Below, piece by piece: positions 1 through 5,594 of a stretch of DNA of 8,456 nt. The stretch spans positions 1 through 8,456 of the forward strand of contig CAYPJE010000074.1 of NCBI GenBank assembly GCA_964410945.1, written 5' to 3'. Made by a program: the position numbers and the translations under genes. The notes under the pieces are model-generated. The model was not told the origin of the DNA, did no database searches, and saw only the letters and a program-made list of their open reading frames with translations. The stretch comes from CAYPJE01 sp964410945 (GTDB taxonomy: Bacteria; Fidelibacterota; Marinisomatia; Marinisomatales; TCS56). Position 1 is the stretch's first letter; each line of letters opens with the position of its first letter.

Positions 1-2
1 CC

Positions 3-128
3 GATTCGAGCATCAGTAACTGGCGCGATGAAAATGGTGATGTAGTACTGGGTTGTGCCGGATCAATGGCTGGTAAATCGATCTTTGTACGGATTGATAA
101 ACCGATTGACGCCTATAAAGGTAATTAA
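3..128 (+). CDS. C-terminal end of an unidentified protein (partial)
   Basis: Only the last 41 codons and a TAA stop are visible; the gene begins before the window. Of the three plus-strand frames only this one is open from the left edge, since the other two hit stops within the first 50 bases. The visible tail is polar with alternating hydrophobic residues and ends in a short lysine-containing stretch (DKPIDAYKGN), which would fit the final beta strands of a globular domain. I see no motif that identifies a family. It converges with the patatin-like gene on the opposite strand, separated by 127 bases, so it is probably not functionally linked to the genes that follow. Confidence is in the reading frame, not in any function. 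Confidence 0.55.
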   Translation, partial: DSSISNWRDENGDVVLGCAGSMAGKSIFVRIDKPIDAYKGN

Positions 129-255
129 TAAAGCCGGCTGACTAAGAACAGTATCTCACCATTCCTGTTCGACCATTATAATCGGTATGAATATATTGCC
201 TTTGTTCAGAATCCTGATCTACCCGTAGTCACGTACCGAGTAGGTGGCGGTCACA

Positions 256-1149
256 TTAATCAAATCGCGCTCGAAGCGCTGATCCGGCGGTGGCATAACC
301 GATGGCGATGGCCTCCTCACCTTTCCAGAATTCCCACAGATTAACCGGCGTCATATCAGGTTCAATCATTAACTCCGGTTGAATACGCTTAATCTCTGAT
401 TCAGTCAATGCGTTGAGCAAGATATGTACCGATTGGAGAATTGTTCGCTGCAAATTATAGGAATCGGTTTTCCGGCTATCGGCATTAAAGGTAAATGCTT
501 TCAGGATACGATCAGCCAGGGTGGCTTCGTCCTTCGATCTGGCATCCAGCTTTATCAGACCTGAATAGGAATCAAGCGACAGGTCCGGTGTCTTAAGCAC
601 ATTGACACCAATGATTTTATCTGGTTTATAATCACGCAGAATCCCCAGTGGAACGGTGGTGGTGAGACCGCCGTCAGCCAATAGGGTTCCGTTGGCCTTA
701 ACCGGCTGGAAAATCCCCGGAATGGCGATACTGGCCCGGATGGCATCCAACAGTCGTCCGGATTTCAGGTAATGGGTACGGCCGGTACGAAAATCCACGG
801 CACAGGCAATAAATGGAATTGGTAAATCCTCGATCCGGACAGAACCGCAAAATCCTTCCAGAAGCTCAAGTATCTTGCGATCTTCCACAAAACCGCTGCT
901 GCGGAATGCCGGCCGGAACAACTGCAGCGATTTGGCCATGGTCACCTGACGGGCTTCCTGTGCGATTTCATCCACTGACATACCCCTAGCGTACATGCCC
1001 CCAATCAGGGAACCCATGGACGTCCCGGCAATAATCGCCGGATGGATACCAGCTTCCTCCAGGGCTTTCAAAACACCGATATGGGCCAATCCTTTGGCAG
1101 CGCCACCGCCCAGGGCCAGGGCGATTTTAGTATTATCACTAAATGTCAT
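256..1149 (-). CDS. Patatin-like phospholipase family protein (RssA-type)
   Basis: A 297-residue predicted serine acyl hydrolase of the patatin fold, expected to cleave acyl esters of lipids with a Ser-Asp dyad. Visible hallmarks: oxyanion-hole motif GGGAAKG at residues 14-20, nucleophile elbow GTSMG at 42-46 (Ser44), and DGG at 159-161 (Asp159). The segment DAIRASIAIPGIF (135-147) is the usual conserved block before the DGG motif. There is no signal peptide or membrane segment, so it is probably cytosolic or peripheral. Length is normal for compact bacterial members. The ATG at 1149 leaves 13 residues before the oxyanion motif, as is typical; there is no strong Shine-Dalgarno sequence ahead of it. 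It lies downstream of acr3 on the same strand, but a terminator-like hairpin repeat and its own candidate promoter lie between, so membership of the arsenic operon is doubtful. Its physiological substrate cannot be read from the sequence. Confidence 0.93.
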   Translation of the reverse strand: MTFSDNTKIALALGGGAAKGLAHIGVLKALEEAGIHPAIIAGTSMGSLIGGMYARGMSVDEIAQEARQVTMAKSLQLFRPAFRSSGFVEDRKILELLEGFCGSVRIEDLPIPFIACAVDFRTGRTHYLKSGRLLDAIRASIAIPGIFQPVKANGTLLADGGLTTTVPLGILRDYKPDKIIGVNVLKTPDLSLDSYSGLIKLDARSKDEATLADRILKAFTFNADSRKTDSYNLQRTILQSVHILLNALTESEIKRIQPELMIEPDMTPVNLWEFWKGEEAIAIGYATAGSALRARFD

Positions 1150-1179
1150 GGAATGAAGTTAGTTATGTTAAATAATAAT

Positions 1180-1217
1180 TGTCATTTTGAATCCTGATTT
1201 ATCAGGATGAGAAATCT
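1180..1217 (+). repeat. Hairpin intergenic repeat, copy A
   Basis: A 38-bp unit beginning TGTCATT and ending GAGAAATCT. Its core is a perfect 7-bp stem (ATCCTGA at 1191-1197, ATCAGGA-type complement at 1202-1208) closing a four-base loop. It matches the copy at 1285-1321 in inverted orientation at both ends (TGTCATT..GAA and GAG.AATCT), while the stem sequence differs. This is the pattern of a REP-like extragenic family in which the flanks are conserved and stems vary with pairing kept. Confidence 0.7.
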
Positions 1218-1230
1218 ACACCTTTAGGTA

Positions 1231-1259
1231 ATTATACGATCGGGAATATTATTACCCAA
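1231..1259 (-). promoter_or_regulatory. Candidate promoter for the patatin-like gene
   Basis: On the minus strand a perfect TATAAT (1231-1236) lies 17 bp after TTGGGT (1254-1259), which keeps only the TTG of the -35 consensus. It would start a transcript whose leader of about 75 bases runs through repeat copy A to the ATG at 1149. Spacing is ideal, but the region is AT-rich and a bacterium of this lineage may use a different consensus, so this is only a candidate. Confidence 0.35.
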
Positions 1260-1280
1260 CAACTTGTTTAAAGCCCGGTT

Positions 1281-1317
1281 TAAAAGATTCCTCAATCAGC
1301 TTTGCTGATTTCGGAAT
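1281..1317 (-). terminator. Candidate intrinsic terminator of acr3, formed by repeat copy B
   Basis: In the direction of acr3 transcription the 5+7 bp hairpin of copy B is followed directly by CTTTT and then AAA. A stable stem plus a short U tract right after the acr3 stop is a reasonable intrinsic terminator, and would separate the arsenic operon from the patatin-like gene. The U tract is short and interrupted, so termination may be partial. Confidence 0.45.
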
Positions 1318-1321
1318 GACA
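1285..1321 (-). repeat. Hairpin intergenic repeat, copy B (inverted relative to A)
   Basis: Read on the minus strand this 37-bp unit starts TGTCATTCCGAA and ends GAGGAATCT. The core is a 7-bp stem, AATCAGC with GCTGATT, around a three-base loop (1294-1310). A two-base internal loop is followed by an outer 5-bp stem, ATTCC (1287-1291) with GGAAT (1313-1317). It begins only three bases after the acr3 stop codon. Comparison with copy A shows conserved ends and a replaced but still paired stem. Confidence 0.7.
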
Positions 1322-1324
1322 TTA

Positions 1325-2374
1325 TTACCGGGAACCACGCCAATACTTCCGCTGAAAACGGAGGGCTACATTCACCAGCCCGATCAACACCGGCACTTCT
1401 ACCAATGGACCGATTACTGTAGCAAAGGCCACCCCTGAATTGATACCGAATACCGCCACTGCAACAGCAATGGCTAATTCAAAATTATTGCTGGCGGCGG
1501 TAAATGAGATCGCCGTGGTCTGGGAATAATCCGCGCCGATCCTGCGCCCCATCCAGAAACTGACCAGAAACATCAGCACGAAGTAAATCAACAATGGCAC
1601 CGCTATCCGTACTACATCCAATGGAATCTGCACAATCAGGTTGCCCTTTAAACTGAACATGACAACGATTGTAAACAGGAGCGCGATCAGAGTGATCGGG
1701 CTTATCATTGGGATAAACCGAGTGTTGTACCAATCCAGCCCTTTACAGCGCAGCATTATAAACCGCGTCAGCATTCCTGCAAAAAATGGTATCCCTAGAT
1801 AGATCAGAACACTTTCGGCGATCTGTCCCATACTCACTTCAACCACGCTGCCTGACAAACCGAACAATGGCGGTAAAATTGTGATAAAGATATAGGCATA
1901 CACACTGTAAAACAGGACCTGAAAAACACTATTCAAAGCCACCAGACCGGCCACATATTCGTTGTCACCTTTAGCCAGCTCATTCCACACGATTACCATG
2001 GCAATACAACGGGCCAGTCCGATCAGAATCAGCCCGGTCATGAATTCGGGATAGCCATGTAAAAAGATGATCGCCAGAACAAACATCAGAACCGGGCCGA
2101 TAATCCAGTTCTGTACCAGTGAAAGTCCCAGCACCCGCCAGTTGCGGAAAACATCGTGGAGTTCTTCATAACGCACTTTCGCCAATGGCGGGTACATCAT
2201 CAGGATCAGGCCCACTGCAATCGGTATATTGGTGGTGCCAACCTGGAATTGGGTAATAAACCCTTCGGCACCGGGATACAGGTAGCCGACCAATACTCCG
2301 ACAGCCATAGCCAGAAATATCCACAGCGTTAACCAGCGGTCAAGAAATGATAATTGCTTGGTCAGTTTTTCCAT
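1325..2374 (-). CDS. acr3: Acr3-family arsenite efflux permease
   Basis: A 349-residue polytopic inner-membrane protein predicted to extrude arsenite, driven by the membrane potential or proton gradient. The start (LSFLDRWLTLWIFLAMAVG, residues 8-26) and the block GLARCIAMVIVWNELAKGD (119-137) are characteristic of ACR3 permeases and include the invariant cysteine, here Cys123, known in the family to be needed for transport. About ten hydrophobic segments alternate with short charged loops, and length is normal for bacterial Acr3. It is unrelated to E. coli-type ArsB, although databases often call both ArsB. The ATG at 2374 has only a weak GGA about eight bases upstream. It follows the five-gene arsR block on the same strand but is set apart by 151 bases of repeat elements, so it may be read through from the arsR promoter or have its own weak promoter. 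No arsC accompanies it in the window. Confidence 0.96.
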   Translation of the reverse strand: MEKLTKQLSFLDRWLTLWIFLAMAVGVLVGYLYPGAEGFITQFQVGTTNIPIAVGLILMMYPPLAKVRYEELHDVFRNWRVLGLSLVQNWIIGPVLMFVLAIIFLHGYPEFMTGLILIGLARCIAMVIVWNELAKGDNEYVAGLVALNSVFQVLFYSVYAYIFITILPPLFGLSGSVVEVSMGQIAESVLIYLGIPFFAGMLTRFIMLRCKGLDWYNTRFIPMISPITLIALLFTIVVMFSLKGNLIVQIPLDVVRIAVPLLIYFVLMFLVSFWMGRRIGADYSQTTAISFTAASNNFELAIAVAVAVFGINSGVAFATVIGPLVEVPVLIGLVNVALRFQRKYWRGSR

Positions 2375-2385
2375 ATTATTGTTCC

Positions 2386-2483
2386 AATGTCATGGTGAGC
2401 CACTCGCCTGCCTTCGCTAAATCGTCTGCCCGTTGTATAAGGCTTTGGCAAGGTGGGATCGCACAGTCAGGAACCATGACATT
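2386..2483. repeat. 98-bp intergenic repeat element with 11-bp terminal inverted repeats
   Basis: The ends are perfect inverted repeats, AATGTCATGGT (2386-2396) and ACCATGACATT (2473-2483). Inside, a G+C-rich imperfect inverted pairing joins CCTGCC near 2407-2412 to GGCAAGG near 2447-2453. There is no ORF of interest. The TGTCATGGTGAG end resembles extragenic palindromic families common in Bacteroidota-like genomes. Whether it is a non-autonomous transposable element or a REP-type unit cannot be decided from one copy. Confidence 0.55.
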
Positions 2484-2485
2484 TT

Positions 2486-2519
2486 TGTCAATTCACTCTT
2501 CGACAGGCTCAGAGTGACA
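2486..2519. repeat. Small palindromic repeat (TGTCACTCTGAGCCTGTCGA type)
   Basis: A perfect 7-bp stem TCACTCT (2493-2499) with AGAGTGA (2511-2517) encloses an 11-base loop containing CGACAGGC. It abuts the 98-bp element and ends seven bases before the stop codon of the small thioredoxin gene. In the plus direction the hairpin is followed by ACATTTATTTT, but in the operon direction (minus) there is no U tract, so it is not a convincing terminator for the ars genes. Confidence 0.6.
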
Positions 2520-2525
2520 TTTATT

Positions 2526-2771
2526 TTACTCTACCTCACCAAGGATCCAGTTCTCCAGGGTGCTTTTCAGTGGTACTTTACCAGTACTTACCACCTTGCC
2601 ATTGATTATCAAACCGGGGGTCATCATTACTCCCAAAGCAGCAATCTGGTTCAAATCGGTAACTTTTTCCACCACCGCATCGATACTATTTTCCTCAACT
2701 ACTTCTTTACACATCCGAGCCAGTTTGTTACAGTTCATACAACCAGGCCCGGCCACTAAAATACTTAACAT
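2526..2771 (-). CDS. Small thioredoxin-like protein, TM0996/MTH895 redox-disulfide family
   Basis: An 81-residue single-domain thiol-disulfide protein without signal peptide, hence cytosolic. The active-site motif CMNC lies at residues 11-14, right after the first beta strand (MLSILVAGPG), as in the glutaredoxin-like TM0996/MTH895 family, and the cis-proline loop is MTPGLIINGK with Pro52. An extra Cys21 follows in the first helix. The start is well supported: GAGGAG (2777-2782) sits five bases before the ATG. It is the last gene of the tight block and begins 28 bases after the CcdA-like gene ends. Position suggests it supplies electrons from the cytosol to that membrane protein, or serves as a thiol donor or metalloid-binding chaperone; small thioredoxins of this type are recurrent in arsR-permease clusters. 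The partner is inferred from context. Confidence 0.9.
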   Translation of the reverse strand: MLSILVAGPGCMNCNKLARMCKEVVEENSIDAVVEKVTDLNQIAALGVMMTPGLIINGKVVSTGKVPLKSTLENWILGEVE

Positions 2772-2799
2772 ATCAACTCCTCAATTTAGGTTTCAGTTA

Positions 2800-3498
2800 T
2801 TAAGCAGTTACCAGAAAATAAATTCCGCCTGCGATAATCAACAATCCACAACTGCGTCGCATAACCATCATTCCTTTGGATCGTTCTGTCCATTTTAAAT
2901 ATTTTTGTACTAATCCCACCAATGATCCGGCCAGCACAATGACTAAACTCTGTCCTATACCAAATCCGGCCAGAACAATCCCTGCTTGCAGCGGTTTATC
3001 GACTGCCAGTTTAAATACCGCACCCAATACCGGTGCCATAAATGCAAAGGTACAGGGACCCAGAGCGATACCAAAGATCAAACCCAACAGCAGTGCTCCC
3101 AACCGACCGGTGAAACCTAAACGCTGCAGGTTAATCCCGGTATTCGGGAGGGGTAGTAAATCCAAAAGATAGAGGCCCACTAGCAAGAATATTCCTGCCA
3201 CCAGCCAATTGCCAAATGGCCCTACATCACCAAGCATCCGGCCCAGTCCGAAGGTAATACCACCGATTAATACAATCGAGAATAACACCCCGACTGCAAA
3301 AATCAGTGCCAGTCGAAACGAGCGCCCAACCGTAACACTACCCTGGCTGCCGATAAAGGCCACCAACAATGGAATGCTGGATAAATGACAGGGGCTCAGC
3401 AGAACACTAAGGATACCCCATCCACCGGCGGCCAGGGCAGCCCACCATATTCCGGAATTCAGGCCTGCATCCAGGGATGTAAATAAATCGATAATCAT
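2800..3498 (-). CDS. CcdA/DsbD-type membrane redox protein, ArsG-like
   Basis: A 232-residue integral membrane protein with about six hydrophobic helices, belonging to the CcdA / DsbD transmembrane family that moves electrons across the inner membrane by a cysteine pair. The two key cysteines are Cys37 in LSPCHLSSIPLL and Cys149 in ALGPCTFAFMAPVLG, one in each half of the pseudo-repeat; Cys217 is an extra, probably non-conserved one. The exact forms SPCHLSSIP and GPCTFAFMAP recall the subgroup annotated in databases as ArsG-family aromatic arsenical efflux permeases, so export rather than electron transfer is an alternative role. Its start is one base after the stop of the thioredoxin lipoprotein gene, with no clear ribosome site, implying translational coupling. 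Thioredoxin-like genes on both sides, one exported and one cytosolic, favour a thiol relay. Family is secure; substrate is inferred. Confidence 0.88.
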   Translation of the reverse strand: MIIDLFTSLDAGLNSGIWWAALAAGGWGILSVLLSPCHLSSIPLLVAFIGSQGSVTVGRSFRLALIFAVGVLFSIVLIGGITFGLGRMLGDVGPFGNWLVAGIFLLVGLYLLDLLPLPNTGINLQRLGFTGRLGALLLGLIFGIALGPCTFAFMAPVLGAVFKLAVDKPLQAGIVLAGFGIGQSLVIVLAGSLVGLVQKYLKWTERSKGMMVMRRSCGLLIIAGGIYFLVTA

Positions 3499-3499
3499 T

Positions 3500-3895
3500 T
3501 TACAGATCTGCTGTCAGACCCTGGCTCTGCAAAAAGGCAACAATGGAATCTTCGGCAAAAAATCCTTCATGACGAAAGATCTCCTGCCCTTCGCGGTTCA
3601 GAAATATCTGGGTCGGAATCAGGCGGATGCCATACTGTTCTCCATACCGCGGTTCCTTTTTCACATCGTGAAAAACGACCTGCAGTTGCTTGCCATACTT
3701 ATGTTCAACCGCCTGCATTACCGGTACCATCGCCTTACAGGGAATACAATTTACCGAACCCAGTTCCACAAAGGTTATCATAGGCTTGGTTTGCTGTTTT
3801 GCAGTTTGGGTTCCCGCATTCGCTTTATCGGGCTGTCTGCCACAACCAATCATAAAGATTAGTCCTACAATGACAATTAGCTTATCCCCGCTCAT
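3500..3895 (-). CDS. Thioredoxin-like lipoprotein
   Basis: A 131-residue thioredoxin-fold protein with an N-terminal lipoprotein signal: a lysine-containing start, hydrophobic stretch (residues 6-17) and a lipobox-like FMIGC with Cys18 as lipidation site. A polar linker of about 20 residues rich in Gln, Lys and Thr follows, then a thioredoxin domain with SVNCIPCK (active-site Cys50 and Cys53) and the cis-proline segment RLIPTQIF (Pro94). It should be tethered on the outer face of the inner membrane or in the periplasm. Start choice is supported by AGGAG (3901-3905) five bases upstream, inside the 15-base gap after the permease gene. Directly followed by the CcdA-like gene, it is the natural extracytoplasmic partner of that protein, receiving electrons from it to reduce a disulfide or an oxidised metalloid species. 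The actual substrate is not visible. Confidence 0.9.
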   Translation of the reverse strand: MSGDKLIVIVGLIFMIGCGRQPDKANAGTQTAKQQTKPMITFVELGSVNCIPCKAMVPVMQAVEHKYGKQLQVVFHDVKKEPRYGEQYGIRLIPTQIFLNREGQEIFRHEGFFAEDSIVAFLQSQGLTADL

Positions 3896-3910
3896 TTCAA
3901 CTCCTGTTTA

Positions 3911-5212
3911 TTAAATTATTAGGCCGTAAATAATTCCACTGATAGTGGCCATCACCACCACCAGCGATACAAAGATCATGGTCTTTTGTGTCCCCATCAC
4001 CGAGCGGATTACCAGCATGTTGGGCAATGAAAGAGCCGGTCCTGCCAGCAGCAGCGCCAACGCTGGTCCCGGTCCCATACCATTTGCCATCAGGCCCTGC
4101 AGAATAGGTATCTCGGTCAGGGTGGCAAAATACATGAATGCACCGACCAGGGATGCAAAGAAATTCGCCCCCAGTGAATTACCGCCAACCAGCCGGGAAA
4201 TCCACTGGTCCGGGATTAATCCCTGCCCGCCTTCCGGTGAACCCAACAACAACCCGGCTACCAGCACGCCGGTAAAAAGGAGGGGTAGTATCTGCTTGGC
4301 AAAACCCCAGGTGGAATTGAGCCATTCCTGCGGCTCTCCCTTTGAAAATGCCAATATAACTATTAACGCAACAATCCCGACTACAAATGGTATCACCGGC
4401 TGCAGGGGTAGTAACCAGCCGACAATTCCTGTCAGAATAACACCAGCCATGACCAGGTAGCGGTTCATCCCGATGATATATACCAGCGACAGTGACAGCG
4501 CCAGTCCGGACAGGCTGACCAGTTTCCATTTGACCACCCAGATTGAAGCCCACAATCCGGTCATGCTACGGGGTGCGGCCCAAGTTGCGAAAATCAGGAT
4601 CGCCACCAGAATGAAGAAATGGGTAGCAGTCTGCCATAAGGGACGTGCTTCCTCCGATTCCGGCATTATAATCTGATCGGCAACCTTGTCAGCCTCCTCC
4701 CGACGGTAGATCAGGCTCATTACCAGACCAATCACAATACTGAACACGATCGCTCCAATTATCCGGGCAAGCCCCAGCTGAAATCCCAATACACGGGCGG
4801 TCAGAATCATTGCCAGAATATTCACGGCTGGTCCCGCGTACAAAAAGGTGGTGGCAGGACCGATCCCCGCCCCGCGTTTATAGATACTGGCAAACAGGGG
4901 CAGGATCGTGCAGGAACAGACCGCCAGCACGGCACCGGATACGGAAGCCACCAGATATGACAGCCATTTTTTGGCGGTGGCACCAAAATATTTTATAACC
5001 GCTGACTGACTGATAAAGACAGCAATTACACCAGCGATAAAAAAGGCCGGGATCAGACAGAGCAGTACATGTTCACGGGCATACCATTGGACCAGGATTA
5101 TGGCTTCACTGACCACTCCGAATACAAGTCCATCCTCCAGGGGCATAAAATAGAACACCAGAAAAGTTCCGAGGATCCAGAGTAATATTTTTATTTCAGT
5201 CTTCCAATCCAT
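3911..5212 (-). CDS. COG0701 permease (ArsP_1 / DUF318 family)
   Basis: A 433-residue polytopic membrane protein of the ArsP_1-type permease family; characterised relatives export trivalent organoarsenicals, and others are linked to metal or thiol efflux. The diagnostic AVCSCTILPLFASIYKRGAG (residues 97-116) carries a CSC pair, Cys99 and Cys101. Two related segments, GAGIGPATTFLYAGPAVNIL (114-133) and GMGPGPALALLLAGPALSLP (378-397), reveal an internal duplication. Hydrophobic helices are broken by a charged cytosolic-type loop at about 170-194. It is longer than compact ArsP proteins of roughly 300-350 residues, fitting the larger form seen with arsR and thioredoxin genes. Translation starts at the ATG at 5212, three bases after the arsR stop, using a ribosome site inside the arsR 3' end. 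The family is clear; whether the cargo is arsenite, an organoarsenical or another soft metal is not. Confidence 0.9.
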   Translation of the reverse strand: MDWKTEIKILLWILGTFLVFYFMPLEDGLVFGVVSEAIILVQWYAREHVLLCLIPAFFIAGVIAVFISQSAVIKYFGATAKKWLSYLVASVSGAVLAVCSCTILPLFASIYKRGAGIGPATTFLYAGPAVNILAMILTARVLGFQLGLARIIGAIVFSIVIGLVMSLIYRREEADKVADQIIMPESEEARPLWQTATHFFILVAILIFATWAAPRSMTGLWASIWVVKWKLVSLSGLALSLSLVYIIGMNRYLVMAGVILTGIVGWLLPLQPVIPFVVGIVALIVILAFSKGEPQEWLNSTWGFAKQILPLLFTGVLVAGLLLGSPEGGQGLIPDQWISRLVGGNSLGANFFASLVGAFMYFATLTEIPILQGLMANGMGPGPALALLLAGPALSLPNMLVIRSVMGTQKTMIFVSLVVVMATISGIIYGLII

Positions 5213-5215
5213 ATC

Positions 5216-5560
5216 TTACCCTCCACAGATCCGGTTGCGATCTACAGTCTGAGCAGATTCGGCATCATAGGCGACCACCGAATCGTCCGGTAGCCAGCCA
5301 GACACCAGTTTCAACATCTCCGCCACCGGACCGGCAACCGGCGCTTCATTCAAATAGTAATTGACCCATTTCCCTTCCTTGCGGTCGGTTATCATTTCCG
5401 CTTCCCGCAGGATTGACAGATGTTTTGAGACAGTGGAAGCAGCCAAGCCAAGTATGGCCGTGATTTCGCAGACACAAAGGGGCCGGACTTCCAGCATTTT
5501 AACAATCCGCAGGCGATTTGTATCGGAAAGGGCTTTCAATATTTTAATTTCTGTTCGCAT
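5216..5560 (-). CDS. arsR: ArsR/SmtB-family metalloid-responsive repressor
   Basis: A 114-residue winged-helix repressor, first gene of the minus-strand operon and probably autoregulatory. The family signature is clear: KALSDTNRLRIVKML (residues 9-23), the recognition region LAASTVSKHLSILREAEMI (39-57) and wing DRKEGKWVNYYL (59-70). The inducer-site helix has PLCVCEI with Cys29 and Cys31, equivalent to the first two cysteines of the E. coli-type ELCVCDLC site; the third position of that site is Thr34 rather than Cys. A lone Cys112 sits three residues from the C terminus and could complete a three-thiolate site. In relatives arsenite or antimonite binding releases DNA. The ATG at 5560 places the first helix normally, with no strong Shine-Dalgarno sequence. 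An inverted repeat overlapping its candidate promoter, upstream at 5575-5594, is the probable operator. Confidence 0.95.
   Translation of the reverse strand: MRTEIKILKALSDTNRLRIVKMLEVRPLCVCEITAILGLAASTVSKHLSILREAEMITDRKEGKWVNYYLNEAPVAGPVAEMLKLVSGWLPDDSVVAYDAESAQTVDRNRICGG
5219..5224 (-). promoter_or_regulatory. Ribosome binding site of the permease gene, embedded in arsR
   Basis: On the minus strand GGAGGG precedes the permease ATG by six bases and also encodes the last two glycine codons of ArsR. With a stop-to-start gap of three bases this fixes the permease start and suggests coupled translation of the two genes. Confidence 0.8.
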
Positions 5561-5574
5561 CGATCTAAATAATC

Positions 5575-5594
5575 ATTTCGTTATGTGGCGAAAT
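5575..5594. promoter_or_regulatory. Candidate ArsR operator
   Basis: A perfect inverted repeat, ATTTCG (5575-5580) and CGAAAT (5589-5594), with an 8-bp centre. It lies 14 bases upstream of the arsR ATG and overlaps the edge of the candidate -10 box and the expected transcription start, the position from which a repressor blocks initiation. Outer AT-rich bases extend the symmetry imperfectly. Assignment to ArsR rests on position and symmetry, as operator sequences of the family vary. Confidence 0.5.

Noticed and set aside
219..243. Possible hairpin CTACCCG/CGAGTAG between the convergent genes as a bidirectional terminator
   Set aside because: The 7-bp stem has a mismatch, the loop is 11 bases and no U tract follows in either direction.
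1150..1324. CRISPR-like array or insertion sequence remnant
   Set aside because: Only two inverted, diverged copies with hairpins are present, with no regularly spaced direct repeats and no transposase fragment.
2375..2525. A separate promoter for acr3 in the repeat-filled gap
   Set aside because: A TTGACA occurs on the minus strand at 2485-2490 but no -10-like hexamer lies 16-19 bp downstream; TATACA elsewhere lacks a partner. Read-through from the arsR operon is simpler.
2433..2898. Plus-strand open frames over the repeat region and the small thioredoxin gene
   Set aside because: They lie antisense to a gene with clear CxxC and cis-proline motifs and a good ribosome site, and show no recognisable protein features of their own.
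3500..3895. Periplasmic thioredoxin as a cytochrome c maturation factor (ResA/CcmG) paired with CcdA
   Set aside because: It lacks the CcmG/ResA-type family features I would expect, and the arsR-led operon with a COG0701 permease gives a better context; not fully excluded, since ActA on the other strand is a multiheme cytochrome.
3945..4676. Open frames antisense to, or in another frame of, the permease
   Set aside because: Their composition is that of shadow frames of a hydrophobic membrane protein; no domain or ribosome site supports them.
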